The notes below the pieces were generated by a model that saw nothing but the letters and a program-made list of their open reading frames with translations, made no database searches and was not told the origin of the DNA. Shown piece after piece: positions 1-7,693 of a DNA stretch of 13,914 bases; the first letter of the stretch is position 1; each line of letters starts with the position of its first letter. Both the position numbers and the translations under genes were made by a program. The stretch comes from an uncultured Ruminococcus sp. (lineage in GTDB: Bacteria; Bacillota; Clostridia; Oscillospirales; Acutalibacteraceae), in assembly GCA_902767125.1 (NCBI GenBank), contig CACXGJ010000064.1, positions 1 to 13,914 of the forward strand, in the 5' to 3' direction.

Positions 1-51
1 CAAGAAGATATTTTTTCCTGCCGAGATATTTTTTTGTGATTCTTTCAGAAA

Positions 52-606
52 TCAAATCTCCATTATTTGCTTTTGCTTCTTTTCTGTCAAGCTATCTATC
101 GTTTTTATATTGCTGTCCGTTATATCCTGTATCTTTTTCTCGGCTTTTTTCTGATCATCTTCCGTGATCTCGCTTTTCTTTTTGAGTGCCTTTATTTTTT
201 CCATTGCCTCACGTCTTATGCCACGAATTGCCACTTTCGCTTCCTCGCCCATGCCTGCTACCTCTTTGACTATCACCTTACGTCTGTCCTCCGTGAGCGG
301 CGGGAATATCATACGTATCATTGTACCGTCATTTTGAGGATTTATCCCGATATCAGAAGTCTGGATAGCTTTTTCTATCTGACGGAGAATTGATTTGTCC
401 CACGGCTGAATCGTAAGGGTTCTTGCTTCTGCTACAGACACCGCTGCAAGCTGATTGACTGCTGTCGGTACTCCATAGTAATCAATCTTTACCTTATCGA
501 GAACAGCGGGATTTGCACGTCCTGCACGTATCTCTGAAAACTCTGTTTCAAGATGCTGAACCGACTTCTTCATTTTTTCCTCTGTATTTTTTATTACAGT
601 GTTCAT
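52..606 (-). CDS. frr: Ribosome recycling factor
   Basis: Cytoplasmic factor that, with EF-G, splits the post-termination ribosome so its subunits can be reused. The 184-residue product matches the family's usual ~185. Family landmarks are visible: SEIRAGRANP near residues 22-31, IDYYGVPT near 40-47, a central region with SVAEARTLTIQPWD and NPQNDGTMIRMIFPPLTEDRRK, and a Lys/Glu-rich helical C terminus of the three-helix bundle. An in-frame start lies 36 codons upstream, but the ATG at 606 is chosen because the protein then begins like known RRFs and a GGAGGT site lies just before it. It starts 31 bases after the pyrH stop, the common pyrH-frr pairing, so the two are probably co-transcribed. 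No terminator is seen before the left edge, so the operon may continue (uppS is the usual next gene, not visible). Confidence 0.97.
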   Translation of the reverse strand: MNTVIKNTEEKMKKSVQHLETEFSEIRAGRANPAVLDKVKIDYYGVPTAVNQLAAVSVAEARTLTIQPWDKSILRQIEKAIQTSDIGINPQNDGTMIRMIFPPLTEDRRKVIVKEVAGMGEEAKVAIRGIRREAMEKIKALKKKSEITEDDQKKAEKKIQDITDSNIKTIDSLTEKKQKQIMEI

Positions 607-637
607 TTTGAAATTACCTCCAAATATAATTATTTTT

Positions 638-1342
638 TTATCCGACCACTGTTCCGACATTTTCACCGCATACTGCCGAAACAATATTTTCAGGCTTGTC
701 AAGGCTGAAAACAACTATCGGAATATTATTATCCTTACATATAGCCGCTGCTGTACTGTCCATAACTTTAAGATCATATTTAAGAACGTCTGCAAATGAT
801 ATTGTATCGAATTTCTTGGCATCAGGATTGGTTTTTGGATCACTGTCATAAACACCGTCCACCATTGTCGCCTTAAGTATTATATCAGCCTCGATCTCTG
901 CTGCACGCAATGCCGCTGCCGTATCAGTTGAGAAAAACGGGTTGCCTGTACCACAGCCGAATACCAATATTCTGCCCTTTGCGAGATGTCTTATGGCACG
1001 GTTTCTTATATAAGGCTCTGCCACCTGCTGCATTGAAATAGCAGTCTGAACTCTTGCCTCAAGACCGAGCTGTTCAAGTGCATCGCATACTCCGAGAGCA
1101 TTTATGACAGTCGCCAACATTCCCATATGGTCTGCCCTTGTCCTGTCCATTTTACCGCTTGAACGTCCTCTCCAGAAGTTGCCTCCGCCTACTACTATTG
1201 CAACTTCAACACCCATCTCATTCAGCTTCTTTATCGGCTCACAGTATCTCAAAACAGTATCAAAATCAATGCCGTGTTTCTCTGCTCCTGCAAGTGATTC
1301 TCCGCTCAACTTCAAAAGCACTCTTTTATATTTAGCTTTCAT
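638..1342 (-). CDS. pyrH: UMP kinase
   Basis: Phosphorylates UMP to UDP with ATP, the committing step towards UTP and CTP; a cytoplasmic homohexamer of the amino acid kinase fold. The 234-residue product has KLSGESL at 11-17, [10 protein letters not shown] at 50-59, [19 protein letters not shown] at 65-83, [20 protein letters not shown] at 131-150 and [10 protein letters not shown] at 161-170, all typical of bacterial PyrH. A GTG twelve bases upstream (1354) is in frame, but it sits inside the GGGAG ribosome binding site, so the ATG at 1342 is preferred. The gene leads the pyrH-frr unit. The usual upstream neighbours rpsB and tsf are absent: a terminator and a PRC-barrel gene lie there instead. 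Confidence 0.97.
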   Translation of the reverse strand: MKAKYKRVLLKLSGESLAGAEKHGIDFDTVLRYCEPIKKLNEMGVEVAIVVGGGNFWRGRSSGKMDRTRADHMGMLATVINALGVCDALEQLGLEARVQTAISMQQVAEPYIRNRAIRHLAKGRILVFGCGTGNPFFSTDTAAALRAAEIEADIILKATMVDGVYDSDPKTNPDAKKFDTISFADVLKYDLKVMDSTAAAICKDNNIPIVVFSLDKPENIVSAVCGENVGTVVG

Positions 1343-1375
1343 TATAATACTCACACTCCCATAATTTATACTCCT

Positions 1376-1404
1376 ATTTTACTATATTTAGCCCACAAAG
1401 TAAA
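1376..1404 (-). promoter_or_regulatory. Candidate promoter of pyrH-frr
   Basis: On the minus strand, TTTACT (1399-1404) and TAAAAT (1376-1381) are separated by exactly 17 bases and lie 33 bases before the pyrH ATG. This fits a housekeeping sigma-A promoter with one or two departures from consensus per box. It sits downstream of the hairpin at 1463-1500, so pyrH-frr looks independently transcribed. Confidence 0.6.
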
Positions 1405-1462
1405 GCATAAAAAAACACATTGAAAAAATTTTTTTGTAATACCAAAAAATCATTTAAATTTC

Positions 1463-1500
1463 AAAAAGCAGTACCGATTTGAACAACGGTACTGCTTTTT
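1463..1500 (-). terminator. Intrinsic terminator behind the PRC-barrel gene
   Basis: Perfect 14-base inverted repeat (1463-1476 and 1487-1500) with a 10-base loop, starting 4 bases after the stop of the 1504-1791 gene. Each arm ends in five A or T, so on the minus strand the stem closes in a short T run. It insulates the PRC-barrel gene from the pyrH promoter. Confidence 0.85.
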
Positions 1501-1503
1501 CGT

Positions 1504-1791
1504 TCAGCTGAAAAAAAATGGTATTTTCCATTTTCGATGTACTCTTGATACAGGACAATAATCCACTAATATTGTATCTTCTCCTATCAGGCATATATTT
1601 TCCCATTTTATTATAATATTTTCGTCCTTTCCGAAAAGACCAAAACATCTCCATCTTCCGAAAATCACTATTGAAACAAGCTTCGCTGTTGCTGTATCTA
1701 CTTCAACATCATCAACAAATCCTATCCTTCGACCTGTTTTATTGCTTATTACTTCCTTCCTTCTCATGTCCGTTATCCGACAGCAGCCCAC
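1504..1791 (-). CDS. PRC-barrel protein, YlmC/YmxH family
   Basis: Small PRC-barrel protein of 95 residues, the size and layout of the YlmC/YmxH group common in spore-forming Firmicutes and often annotated as sporulation-related; its biochemical role is not settled. Recognisable features are MRRKEVISNKTGRRIGFVDD near residues 9-28, an acidic strand DVEVDTATAKLVSIVIFG, and the group's characteristic FGLFGK...IIIKWENICLIGEDTILVD in the second half. The start is a GTG at 1791, chosen because GAGGAGTG sits at the right distance; the ATG two bases upstream is out of frame. It has its own terminator on the left and is separated from the ATPase gene by another terminator. A promoter in the 70-base gap is not obvious. 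Confidence 0.85.
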   Translation of the reverse strand: MGCCRITDMRRKEVISNKTGRRIGFVDDVEVDTATAKLVSIVIFGRWRCFGLFGKDENIIIKWENICLIGEDTILVDYCPVSRVHRKWKIPFFFS

Positions 1792-1819
1792 ATAAATTCA
1801 CTCCTCATATCAACAAAAA

Positions 1820-1854
1820 TGCACGGCACACATTAAATAATTATGCACCATGCA
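1820..1854 (-). terminator. Terminator behind the P-type ATPase gene
   Basis: On the minus strand, 11-base arms (1844-1854 and 1820-1830) pair with three G-T wobbles around a 13-base loop and are followed directly by TTTTTG. It lies 7 bases after the ATPase stop. Confidence 0.65.
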
Positions 1855-1861
1855 CTTTGAT

Positions 1862-4336
1862 TTATGAATTTTTGGGACGGAAACTTTTTCCCTTAAGTTT
1901 TCGATGAACTCTCCTTGACCATCTTTTCATTGGCTTTGTCAGAATATCGAAAATAACCATTGATACACATGTCATTCCTATTACAAGCAATACCATTTTC
2001 CAACTCATAAAAGCGAAATTAAATATGTTGATACCATAAAAATCCCTGAAGCAGGTTATTCCGACTACCATTCCTCCTACCATCAATATGAACAGTACTT
2101 TTCTGATATTATTGAACGGCTTTGACACCTGAAACAGTATCATAAATGCTGCAGCTGACGTCATGCAAACACACAAGGTCGAATATTGTGACACATCAAG
2201 GTCAAACGCTTTCTTCACTATGATACACATTATTATATTTATTACAGTTGTCAGTCCTGCCGGTATTGAATTTTTAAGGACATTTACAAAGAATATTCCT
2301 TTTATTCTATCCTTGTTCGGTTCAAGTGCAAGTATAAATGACGGTATTCCTATGGTAAATGCGTTTACAAGTGTAAGCTGTATAGGCTGGAAAGGATACT
2401 GCACTGTAATGAATAAAAACATAAATGCAAGTATTATAGAGAATATAGTTTTTACTATAAAAAGTGTAGCTGATCGCTGGATATTATTTATGGAACGTCT
2501 TCCTTCCGCTACTACCTTCGGCATTGAAGCAAAATTTGAATCAAGAAGGACAAGCTGTGAAACACTTCTTGCTGCATCACTTCCTGCTGCCATTGCTATA
2601 CTGCAATCTGCTTCCTTCAGTGCAAGCACATCATTCACACCGTCACCTGTCATTGCTACCGTATGTCCATTTTCTTTGAGGGCTAATACAAATTTCTTTT
2701 TTTGAGCAGGAGTGACTCTGCCGAATACAGTATATTTTTCTATCGCTTTTTTGATATCCTCATCCGTTTTCAGGGTTGTTGCATCAATATACCTATCATA
2801 ATTTTTGACCTCCGCTCTCCTCGCAACATCCGACACCGTTATAGGATTATCTCCCGATATGACCTTGACCTCGACCTTCTGATCTGCAAAATATCTCAAG
2901 GTCTGTGGTGCTTCGGCACGTATCTTGTCATTCAGCAGGATAATTCCCAATACTTTTATATCCTTCGGCAAGTCGTTTCCTCTGAAATTATTATAAGAAT
3001 GAGCTATTATTATCGAGCGGTAATTCCTTGAATATCCGTCAAGTATTTTCCTTAAATTTTCGGGTACTTCATCAAGTATAAATTCAGCCGCTCCCATTAT
3101 ATACGAACCCCTGTTTTTAAAATACGCTCCCGACCATTTCTTTTCGGATGCAAATGGAACGATTTTTTCGGCTTTCATGTGCGACGGCTCTTTGAACCTA
3201 TCCTTGAGTGCCATAAAGGTTGCATTTGTATCTTCAAGATTATGCGTCAGACCACACATTATATCCTCAAGGATTTCCTTCTCTGTGGCATCGTCATAAA
3301 CCACTATATCAGCAACCTCCATACATCCTTCTGTAATAGTACCCGTCTTATCAAGACACAGAACATCTACCCTTGCAAGAGTCTCTATACAATACAGCTC
3401 CTGCACAAGAACTTTATTTCTCGAAAGTCTTATTACGCTTACTGCCAAGACCGTACTCGTCAAAAGTATCAGTCCTTCAGGGATTATTCCTATAACTGCT
3501 GCAACTGTATTTACTACTGATCTTTGTATATGTGCATCAATGCCTCCGAAAAGATTTTCTACAATACTGCCGGACAGTTCACTCGGTATGCTGTACTGCC
3601 TCCAAAACATTATCAATGCCAACGGCAGTATTATCGCCGTCAGCACCTTTATTATCCAATTCAGCGTATACATTATCTCCGAATTTACTTTCTTTGCATA
3701 CTTCGCTTCAGCCGATATCTTTGCCGCATAGCTCTCACTTCCGACCTTCTCGACCTGTGCATGACATCTTCCGCTTATTACAAAGCTTCCCGAAAGCATC
3801 ATGTCACCTGCTTTTTTATGCACTGCATCGGATTCACCTGTCAGCAGCGATTCATTTACATCACATTCTCCCGAAATAACCTTGCAGTCAACAGGTATCT
3901 GATTTCCCTGTGAAAACTCTATCACGTCATCAAGTACGATCTCATCCACTGCTACCTGACATTTCTTTCCGTTTCTGACAACGGTTGCCTTTGTTGCAGA
4001 CACTATCGACAGCCTGTCAATAGTCTTTTTTGCCCTTATCTCCTGAAATATGCCTATTGCAGTATTAAAAAACATTACTCCCAAAAAAAGCATATTTTTA
4101 TATGATCCTACATAGAACACTGCCAAGCCCAAAATAATATTCAAAATATTGAATACAGTAACAATATTATCAAAGAATATCTTCTTTATACTTTTAGTCG
4201 GCAGGTTTGTATTTATATTACAAAGTCCCTGCTTTTTTCTTTGCTCGACCTGACCATCTGTCAGTCCCTTTTCAGTATCAGGTGAAAATCTCTTTATATC
4301 AGCCTTTACAGTTTTTTCTGCTTCCCGTTTTTTCAT
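1862..4336 (-). CDS. Cation-transporting P-type ATPase, CtpE/Exp7-like
   Basis: Integral membrane pump that moves a cation at the expense of ATP through a phospho-aspartate intermediate. The 824 residues show the full order: cytoplasmic N terminus, membrane pair (about 54-97), actuator domain with TGES at 166-169, membrane pair (about 222-310) with IPEGL at 285-289, phosphorylation site DKTGT at 329-333 (Asp329), nucleotide-binding domain, hinge TGDGVND at 563-569, and about six C-terminal membrane helices (620-800). The IPEGL form of the M4 motif, rather than a CPC-type heavy-metal motif, and the lack of a heavy-metal domain place it with the CtpE/Exp7 group, where mycobacterial CtpE and a pneumococcal relative are tied to calcium. 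Calcium or magnesium is therefore the best guess, not shown by the sequence. It is monocistronic, between its own promoter and terminator. Confidence 0.9.
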   Translation of the reverse strand: MKKREAEKTVKADIKRFSPDTEKGLTDGQVEQRKKQGLCNINTNLPTKSIKKIFFDNIVTVFNILNIILGLAVFYVGSYKNMLFLGVMFFNTAIGIFQEIRAKKTIDRLSIVSATKATVVRNGKKCQVAVDEIVLDDVIEFSQGNQIPVDCKVISGECDVNESLLTGESDAVHKKAGDMMLSGSFVISGRCHAQVEKVGSESYAAKISAEAKYAKKVNSEIMYTLNWIIKVLTAIILPLALIMFWRQYSIPSELSGSIVENLFGGIDAHIQRSVVNTVAAVIGIIPEGLILLTSTVLAVSVIRLSRNKVLVQELYCIETLARVDVLCLDKTGTITEGCMEVADIVVYDDATEKEILEDIMCGLTHNLEDTNATFMALKDRFKEPSHMKAEKIVPFASEKKWSGAYFKNRGSYIMGAAEFILDEVPENLRKILDGYSRNYRSIIIAHSYNNFRGNDLPKDIKVLGIILLNDKIRAEAPQTLRYFADQKVEVKVISGDNPITVSDVARRAEVKNYDRYIDATTLKTDEDIKKAIEKYTVFGRVTPAQKKKFVLALKENGHTVAMTGDGVNDVLALKEADCSIAMAAGSDAARSVSQLVLLDSNFASMPKVVAEGRRSINNIQRSATLFIVKTIFSIILAFMFLFITVQYPFQPIQLTLVNAFTIGIPSFILALEPNKDRIKGIFFVNVLKNSIPAGLTTVINIIMCIIVKKAFDLDVSQYSTLCVCMTSAAAFMILFQVSKPFNNIRKVLFILMVGGMVVGITCFRDFYGINIFNFAFMSWKMVLLVIGMTCVSMVIFDILTKPMKRWSRRVHRKLKGKSFRPKNS

Positions 4337-4363
4337 TATAATTTATCCCTTCCTTCCGGATAT

Positions 4364-4392
4364 ATTATATAATCTAAATCCTGTATTGTCAA
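4364..4392 (-). promoter_or_regulatory. Consensus sigma-A promoter of the P-type ATPase
   Basis: On the minus strand, TTGACA (4387-4392), 17 bases, TATAAT (4364-4369): both boxes and the spacing match consensus exactly. The -35 box begins 2 bases after the stop codon of the transporter gene. The leader is short (about 20 bases) with a GGAAGGAAGGGA purine run as the likely ribosome binding site. No operator-like dyad is evident. Confidence 0.88.
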
Positions 4393-4394
4393 TG

Positions 4395-5273
4395 TCACTT
4401 TTTATCATTCCTGAATATCCATTTATTGTTATTATACAGGAACATAAGCACCGCCATCGAGCATATCAAAGCATATCCGATAAAGCTGTATATATCAGGA
4501 ACCTCTCCCAAAAACAAAAATCCCAAAAGTGTTACAAATATTATCTGCGAATAGTCATATACGGATATTTCCCTTCCCGGTGCAAGGCAATACGCTGCCG
4601 TTATGCCGAATTGTCCGCCGGTTGCACCAAGTCCTGCACCCAAAAGCATACATACCTGCCACCATTCCATCGGATGAAAATCAAATATCAATGCAGGAAG
4701 TGTCACAAGGCATGAAAAGGCTGAAAAGAAAAACACTATCAACGAACTGTTCTCTCCCCTGTTTCCGAGTATACGAACCATTGTATAGGCAAATCCCGCT
4801 CCCATACCGCCCAAAAGTGCTATCATTGACGGGAACAGGTCTATATTCTGAAACGATGGTTTTATGACAAACAATGTTCCTATGAATGCTGTAAATACGG
4901 CTATCCCCTGCAATAACGTCAGCTTTTCTTTCAGAATCAGTATCGAAAATATTATTACAAAAAAAGGTGACATCTTATTCAATATTGATGCATCCGCAAG
5001 CGGTATCTTTCCGAGTGCATAAAAATTGCATACTATCCCCACCGTTCCCGTAAGTGAACGCAAAAACAAATATTTGAAATTCCCCTTCTTCCATCTGAAG
5101 CTCTGTTTATTTTTTATCAGAACCGCTGTTGCAAATACCAATGCAACAATATTTCTGAAAAAGCTTTTTTGAAATGCAGGAATGTCCCCTGCCATTCTTA
5201 CAAACATATTCATAAATGCAAAACTCAATGCTGATAAAATTATGTATATTACCGCTTTATACTTTTTATTCAA
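4395..5273 (-). CDS. DMT-superfamily transporter (two EamA domains)
   Basis: Membrane protein of 292 residues with about ten hydrophobic segments arranged as two EamA repeats (about 7-137 and 150-280), the standard build of drug/metabolite transporters. The first repeat carries FFRNIVALVFATAV and the LADASILNKMSPFFVIIFS stretch typical of this family. Substrates vary widely (amino acids, nucleosides, cofactors, toxic amines), and the sequence does not show which. The start is a TTG at 5273 preceded by GGGGTGAG; the first in-frame ATG is at residue 21, inside the first helix, so the TTG start is preferred. A weak promoter candidate (TTGATA, 16 bases, TAAATT) lies in the 60 bases upstream. No terminator separates its stop from the ATPase promoter, so read-through into the ATPase gene is possible. 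Confidence 0.87.
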   Translation of the reverse strand: MNKKYKAVIYIILSALSFAFMNMFVRMAGDIPAFQKSFFRNIVALVFATAVLIKNKQSFRWKKGNFKYLFLRSLTGTVGIVCNFYALGKIPLADASILNKMSPFFVIIFSILILKEKLTLLQGIAVFTAFIGTLFVIKPSFQNIDLFPSMIALLGGMGAGFAYTMVRILGNRGENSSLIVFFFSAFSCLVTLPALIFDFHPMEWWQVCMLLGAGLGATGGQFGITAAYCLAPGREISVYDYSQIIFVTLLGFLFLGEVPDIYSFIGYALICSMAVLMFLYNNNKWIFRNDKK

Positions 5274-5312
5274 ACTCTCTCACCCCATAATTTAACAAAC
5301 TATATAACTATA

Positions 5313-5558
5313 TCAAAATTGGTCGTTGAAAATGCTATTTTTTTCTATACTTCCTCCGTGTTCTTCTATTACCTTTCTCGAAAACTTCATATTCTCAAAA
5401 GCAATCGCACTGTCAGTTGTTCCTTATACCGCTATCTTTTTACTATTCATCACCATTAATACAGACTGATCTGTTTTACCGCCAATCAACTCAATGATAA
5501 CACACCTTTCCGAACAATTCAAGACTGAAAATGAAAATATACCCCCCATCAAGAACAT
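5313..5558 (-). pseudogene. Possible broken ORF, unrecognised
   Basis: On the minus strand a protein-like frame runs through CVIIELIGGKTDQSVLMVM, meets a TAA at 5424-5426, and continues in the same frame for 36 codons (GTTDSAIAFENMKFSRKV, then IEEHGGSIEKN) to a TGA at 5313-5315. The even composition on both sides of the stop suggests one reading frame cut by a nonsense change. I do not recognise the family. The alternative is untranslated or non-coding sequence, since a promoter-like pair lies inside the first part. Coordinates of the 5' end are a guess. Confidence 0.28.
5494..5522 (-). promoter_or_regulatory. Promoter-like pair inside the gap
   Basis: On the minus strand TTGAAT (5517-5522) and TATCAT (5494-5499) are spaced by 17 bases. 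It would drive transcription towards the DMT transporter gene about 215 bases away and could be its distal promoter, or the promoter of the broken ORF. Confidence 0.4.
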
Positions 5559-5616
5559 GATGGAATAAAAATTATCTTTTTTAAGTATGTATATAAAAAA
5601 ACGGAGGTATCTTTCA

Positions 5617-5769
5617 ATGAACACCTTGACAGTAATATCACATTTTGAAAATCATGATGAGACCGAAAGAAAAAAGAAATTTAATGAGATTTTTGTTCAA
5701 ATGATAAAAAATTCTTTGGAAAATTATATTTCCGTATCCGAAAAGCAATATGAAGAAAACAAAAAATAA
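5617..5769 (+). CDS. Small protein of the recombinase module
   Basis: A 50-residue, charged, helix-prone protein starting MNTLTVISHF and rich in Lys and Glu, with no Cys and no membrane segment. An upstream in-frame ATG (5587) exists, but GGAGGT at 5603-5608 sits 8 bases before the ATG at 5617, which decides the start. It lies 88 bases ahead of the serine recombinase gene on the same strand and shares its Lys/Glu/Asn-rich composition. Small genes in this place in Firmicutes integrative elements often encode recombination directionality factors or TnpW-like accessory proteins, so a helper of the recombinase is a reasonable inference. I cannot assign a family from the sequence alone. Confidence 0.6.
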   Translation: MNTLTVISHFENHDETERKKKFNEIFVQMIKNSLENYISVSEKQYEENKK

Positions 5770-5780
5770 ATTTTTAAAAA

Positions 5781-5823
5781 CCGACTCTGTTATACTATAA
5801 ATGAATGATATTAACAGAGTCGG
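5781..5823 (+). promoter_or_regulatory. Hairpin between small gene and recombinase
   Basis: Perfect 12-base inverted repeat, CCGACTCTGTTA (5781-5792) and its complement (5812-5823), around a 19-base loop. It begins 11 bases after the stop of the small gene and ends 35 bases before the recombinase ATG. The downstream bases are T-rich (CTTGTTATTTATATTT) but not a clean T run, so it could act as a partial terminator or attenuator limiting recombinase, or as a binding dyad. Confidence 0.6.
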
Positions 5824-5857
5824 CTTGTTATTTATATTTAAGAACGGAGGCTTATAT

Positions 5858-7402
5858 ATGAATGATAAAGTCGCTATATATTGCAGACTTTCCGAGGAGG
5901 ACAAGAACAAAAAGTATAAAGATGATGACAGCGGAAGCATACAGAATCAAAAGCTAATGCTTACAGAATACGCTTTCAATCACAACTGGAAGATATATGA
6001 TATTTATTCTGATGATGATTATACAGGCTCCGACAGGAACAGACCTGAATTCAACAGAATGATAAATGATGCCAAGTCTAAAAAATTCAATATTATATTA
6101 TGCAAGACTCAATCACGTTTTACAAGGGAGCTTGAAATCGTGGAAAGCTATATACATAATCTTTTCCCAAAGCTCGGTATAAGATTTGTCAGTATAGTTG
6201 ATAACATTGATACGGACATTGCAGGAAATAAAAAAACAAGGCAAATAAACGGTCTTATAAACGAATGGTATCTTGAGGATATGTCCGAGAGCATAAAAGC
6301 AGCATTAAAAACCCGCATGAAAGCAGGATATTTCATAGGCTCATTCGCTCCCTATGGATATAAAAAAGACCCCGATAACAAAGGACATCTGATAATTGAT
6401 GAAAATACGGCTGATATCGTCAGAGAGATATTTTCGCTCTATAATCAGGGTGTTGGAAGAACGGGAATAGCAAGGATACTGAACGAACAGGGGATTCCCA
6501 GTCCTGTTGAATACTATCGTATGAGCGGCATCAGCACTGCCTGCAAGAAAAATGGAAAATATTGGAAATATCATACAGTCAGCAGTATTTTATCAAATGA
6601 AGTTTATATAGGCAATCTTGTTCAGGGAAAAACATATAATCCCACATATAAATTTAAACATACTATCCCTGCAAATAAAGAATTATGGATAAGGAAAGAA
6701 CATACTCATGAACCTATTATAGATATCGAAACATGGAATCTTACAAGACAATTATGGAAAACAAGATCAAAACCATGTTATGTCGGAGAGCCAAATATCT
6801 TTTCCGGAAAATTGGTATGCTCAAAATGTGGATATAAGATGATAACAGCTTACAACAAACACAAAAGATATTACAGATGTGGCAGCGCAAAGTATGGTAA
6901 GATATGCTGTGAGGGTACAAATATATTTGAGACTACACTTCAACAAGCTGTTATAAGAGAGGCTCGCCAAATAAGAAAACAATATCTCAATGAAAATATT
7001 TCATTCGACATTGATAAATTATCAGATATTTCTCAAAAACGAATCAATAAATTTAAAAATATTCTGTTTAATTACGAGAAAAAAATAAAAGAAATAAATA
7101 ATGCTCTTAAAAACTTATATATAGACAAGCTGAAAGGCATAATAACTACCGAACAATTCAATGACCTTGCAAAACAGTTTGAACAAGAAAAAAATGAGTA
7201 CCTTTTAAAAATAGATGAGACAAATAAAAAACTCTCCTCTGAAAAAAGCTTCGGCTTCAATATTGAAAAAAGAGATGATTTTATAAGACAAATATCATCA
7301 TGCGAACATATATCAAGAGAATTTGTTATATCTTTCATAAAATATATAACTATCGGTGGTGACAGAAATAACCGTGAAATCAATATTTACTGGAATTTTT
7401 AG
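5858..7402 (+). CDS. Large serine recombinase
   Basis: Site-specific DNA recombinase that integrates or excises an element through a phosphoserine link. In 514 residues: resolvase-type catalytic domain (about 4-150) with YCRLS giving nucleophile Ser12 and the KTQSRFTRE motif at 83-91; the Recombinase DNA-binding domain (about 157-290) starting GYFIGSFAPYGYKKD; a zinc ribbon (about 317-351) with CSKCG at 321-325 and Cys341, Cys350 and Cys351; a coiled coil (about 390-460); and a short C-terminal domain. Length and order are those of transposon integrases of Clostridia, and all catalytic landmarks are present, so it looks functional. The start at 5858 has ACGGAGG at the right distance; the upstream ATG at 5801 lies within the hairpin loop. 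It ends 18 bases before the cotJC remnant begins, so it marks one end of an element or its relic. Confidence 0.96.
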   Translation: MNDKVAIYCRLSEEDKNKKYKDDDSGSIQNQKLMLTEYAFNHNWKIYDIYSDDDYTGSDRNRPEFNRMINDAKSKKFNIILCKTQSRFTRELEIVESYIHNLFPKLGIRFVSIVDNIDTDIAGNKKTRQINGLINEWYLEDMSESIKAALKTRMKAGYFIGSFAPYGYKKDPDNKGHLIIDENTADIVREIFSLYNQGVGRTGIARILNEQGIPSPVEYYRMSGISTACKKNGKYWKYHTVSSILSNEVYIGNLVQGKTYNPTYKFKHTIPANKELWIRKEHTHEPIIDIETWNLTRQLWKTRSKPCYVGEPNIFSGKLVCSKCGYKMITAYNKHKRYYRCGSAKYGKICCEGTNIFETTLQQAVIREARQIRKQYLNENISFDIDKLSDISQKRINKFKNILFNYEKKIKEINNALKNLYIDKLKGIITTEQFNDLAKQFEQEKNEYLLKIDETNKKLSSEKSFGFNIEKRDDFIRQISSCEHISREFVISFIKYITIGGDRNNREINIYWNF

Positions 7403-7404
7403 TT

Positions 7405-7416
7405 GACAATGTTGTC
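7405..7416. other. Candidate recombination crossover site
   Basis: GACAATGTTGTC lies 2 bases after the recombinase stop: 5-base inverted arms around a non-palindromic TG centre. Serine recombinases cross over at a 2-base core flanked by inverted half-sites, and the site lies exactly between the recombinase and the cotJC remnant, so it is a plausible attachment site. It is short and could be chance. Confidence 0.3.
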
Positions 7417-7420
7417 CTAA

Positions 7421-7630
7421 CAAAACTTTTCAGAGCAAAAGGCAAGAACAACCTATGATAATATTTTAAGATTTTGTGATGATCCTGATGTCATAGACGT
7501 GATAAGATTTTTGCGTGCAAGAGAGGTCGTTCACTATCAAAGGTTTGGAGAAAGCTTAAGGATTTTGACAGACAAGCTTGACAGTAAAAATTTCTATGCA
7601 TTCAATCCCGAATTTGACAGAAAAAAGTGA
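7421..7630 (+). pseudogene. cotJC: 3' remnant of cotJC (manganese catalase family)
   Basis: An open frame of 69 codons without a usable start, preceded in frame by TAA at 7418-7420. From SEQKARTTYDN onward it reads like the end of the CotJC/manganese catalase family: ILRFCDDPDVIDVIRFLRAR, EVVHYQRFGESLRI and the terminal SKNFYAFNPEFDRKK. CotJC is a spore coat protein of roughly 190-200 residues, so about the first two thirds, with most metal ligands, are missing; the EVVHYQRFGE helix with its Glu/His pair remains. Homology begins about at 7430, just behind the recombinase, so the gene was cut by insertion or by a later deletion. No 5' half exists in this window. It could also be the 3' half of a split gene repaired by excision during sporulation. 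Confidence 0.85.
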
Positions 7631-7638
7631 TACAAACA

Positions 7639-7686
7639 ACAGCCCTCACCGATCATTTATATTTAGAATGATCTGGCGAGGGCTGT
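7639..7686. terminator. Bidirectional terminator between converging genes
   Basis: Long interrupted hairpin: outer arms of 9 bases (ACAGCCCTC at 7639-7647, complement at 7678-7686) and inner arms of 7 bases (7651-7657 and 7667-7673). It lies between the end of the cotJC remnant and the end of the nucleotidyltransferase gene, with AT-rich sequence on both sides (TTGTTTGTAT on the minus strand). Confidence 0.8.
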
Positions 7687-7693
7687 ATAAAGT

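Larger units (their letters stand above)
5274..5616. other. Gap of 343 bases with gene debris
   Basis: No intact gene is seen. The stretch holds a possible broken minus-strand ORF (5313-5558), a minus-strand promoter-like pair (5494-5522), and at 5603-5608 the ribosome binding site of the next plus-strand gene. It is the left flank of the recombinase module, and no 5' part of cotJC could be found in it on either strand. Confidence 0.5.

Noticed and set aside
1343..1354. Upstream GTG start for pyrH giving four more residues
   Set aside because: The GTG lies on the ribosome binding site and the extra residues are not part of the PyrH family start.
2163..3913. Several plus-strand ORFs of 100-180 codons inside the P-type ATPase region
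   Set aside because: All are antisense to a full-length ATPase with every family motif intact.
5638..5940. Minus-strand ORF of 100 codons antisense to the small gene and recombinase start
   Set aside because: Phe/Ile/Leu-rich composition typical of antisense to Lys/Asn-rich coding sequence; it crosses the hairpin and both ribosome binding sites.
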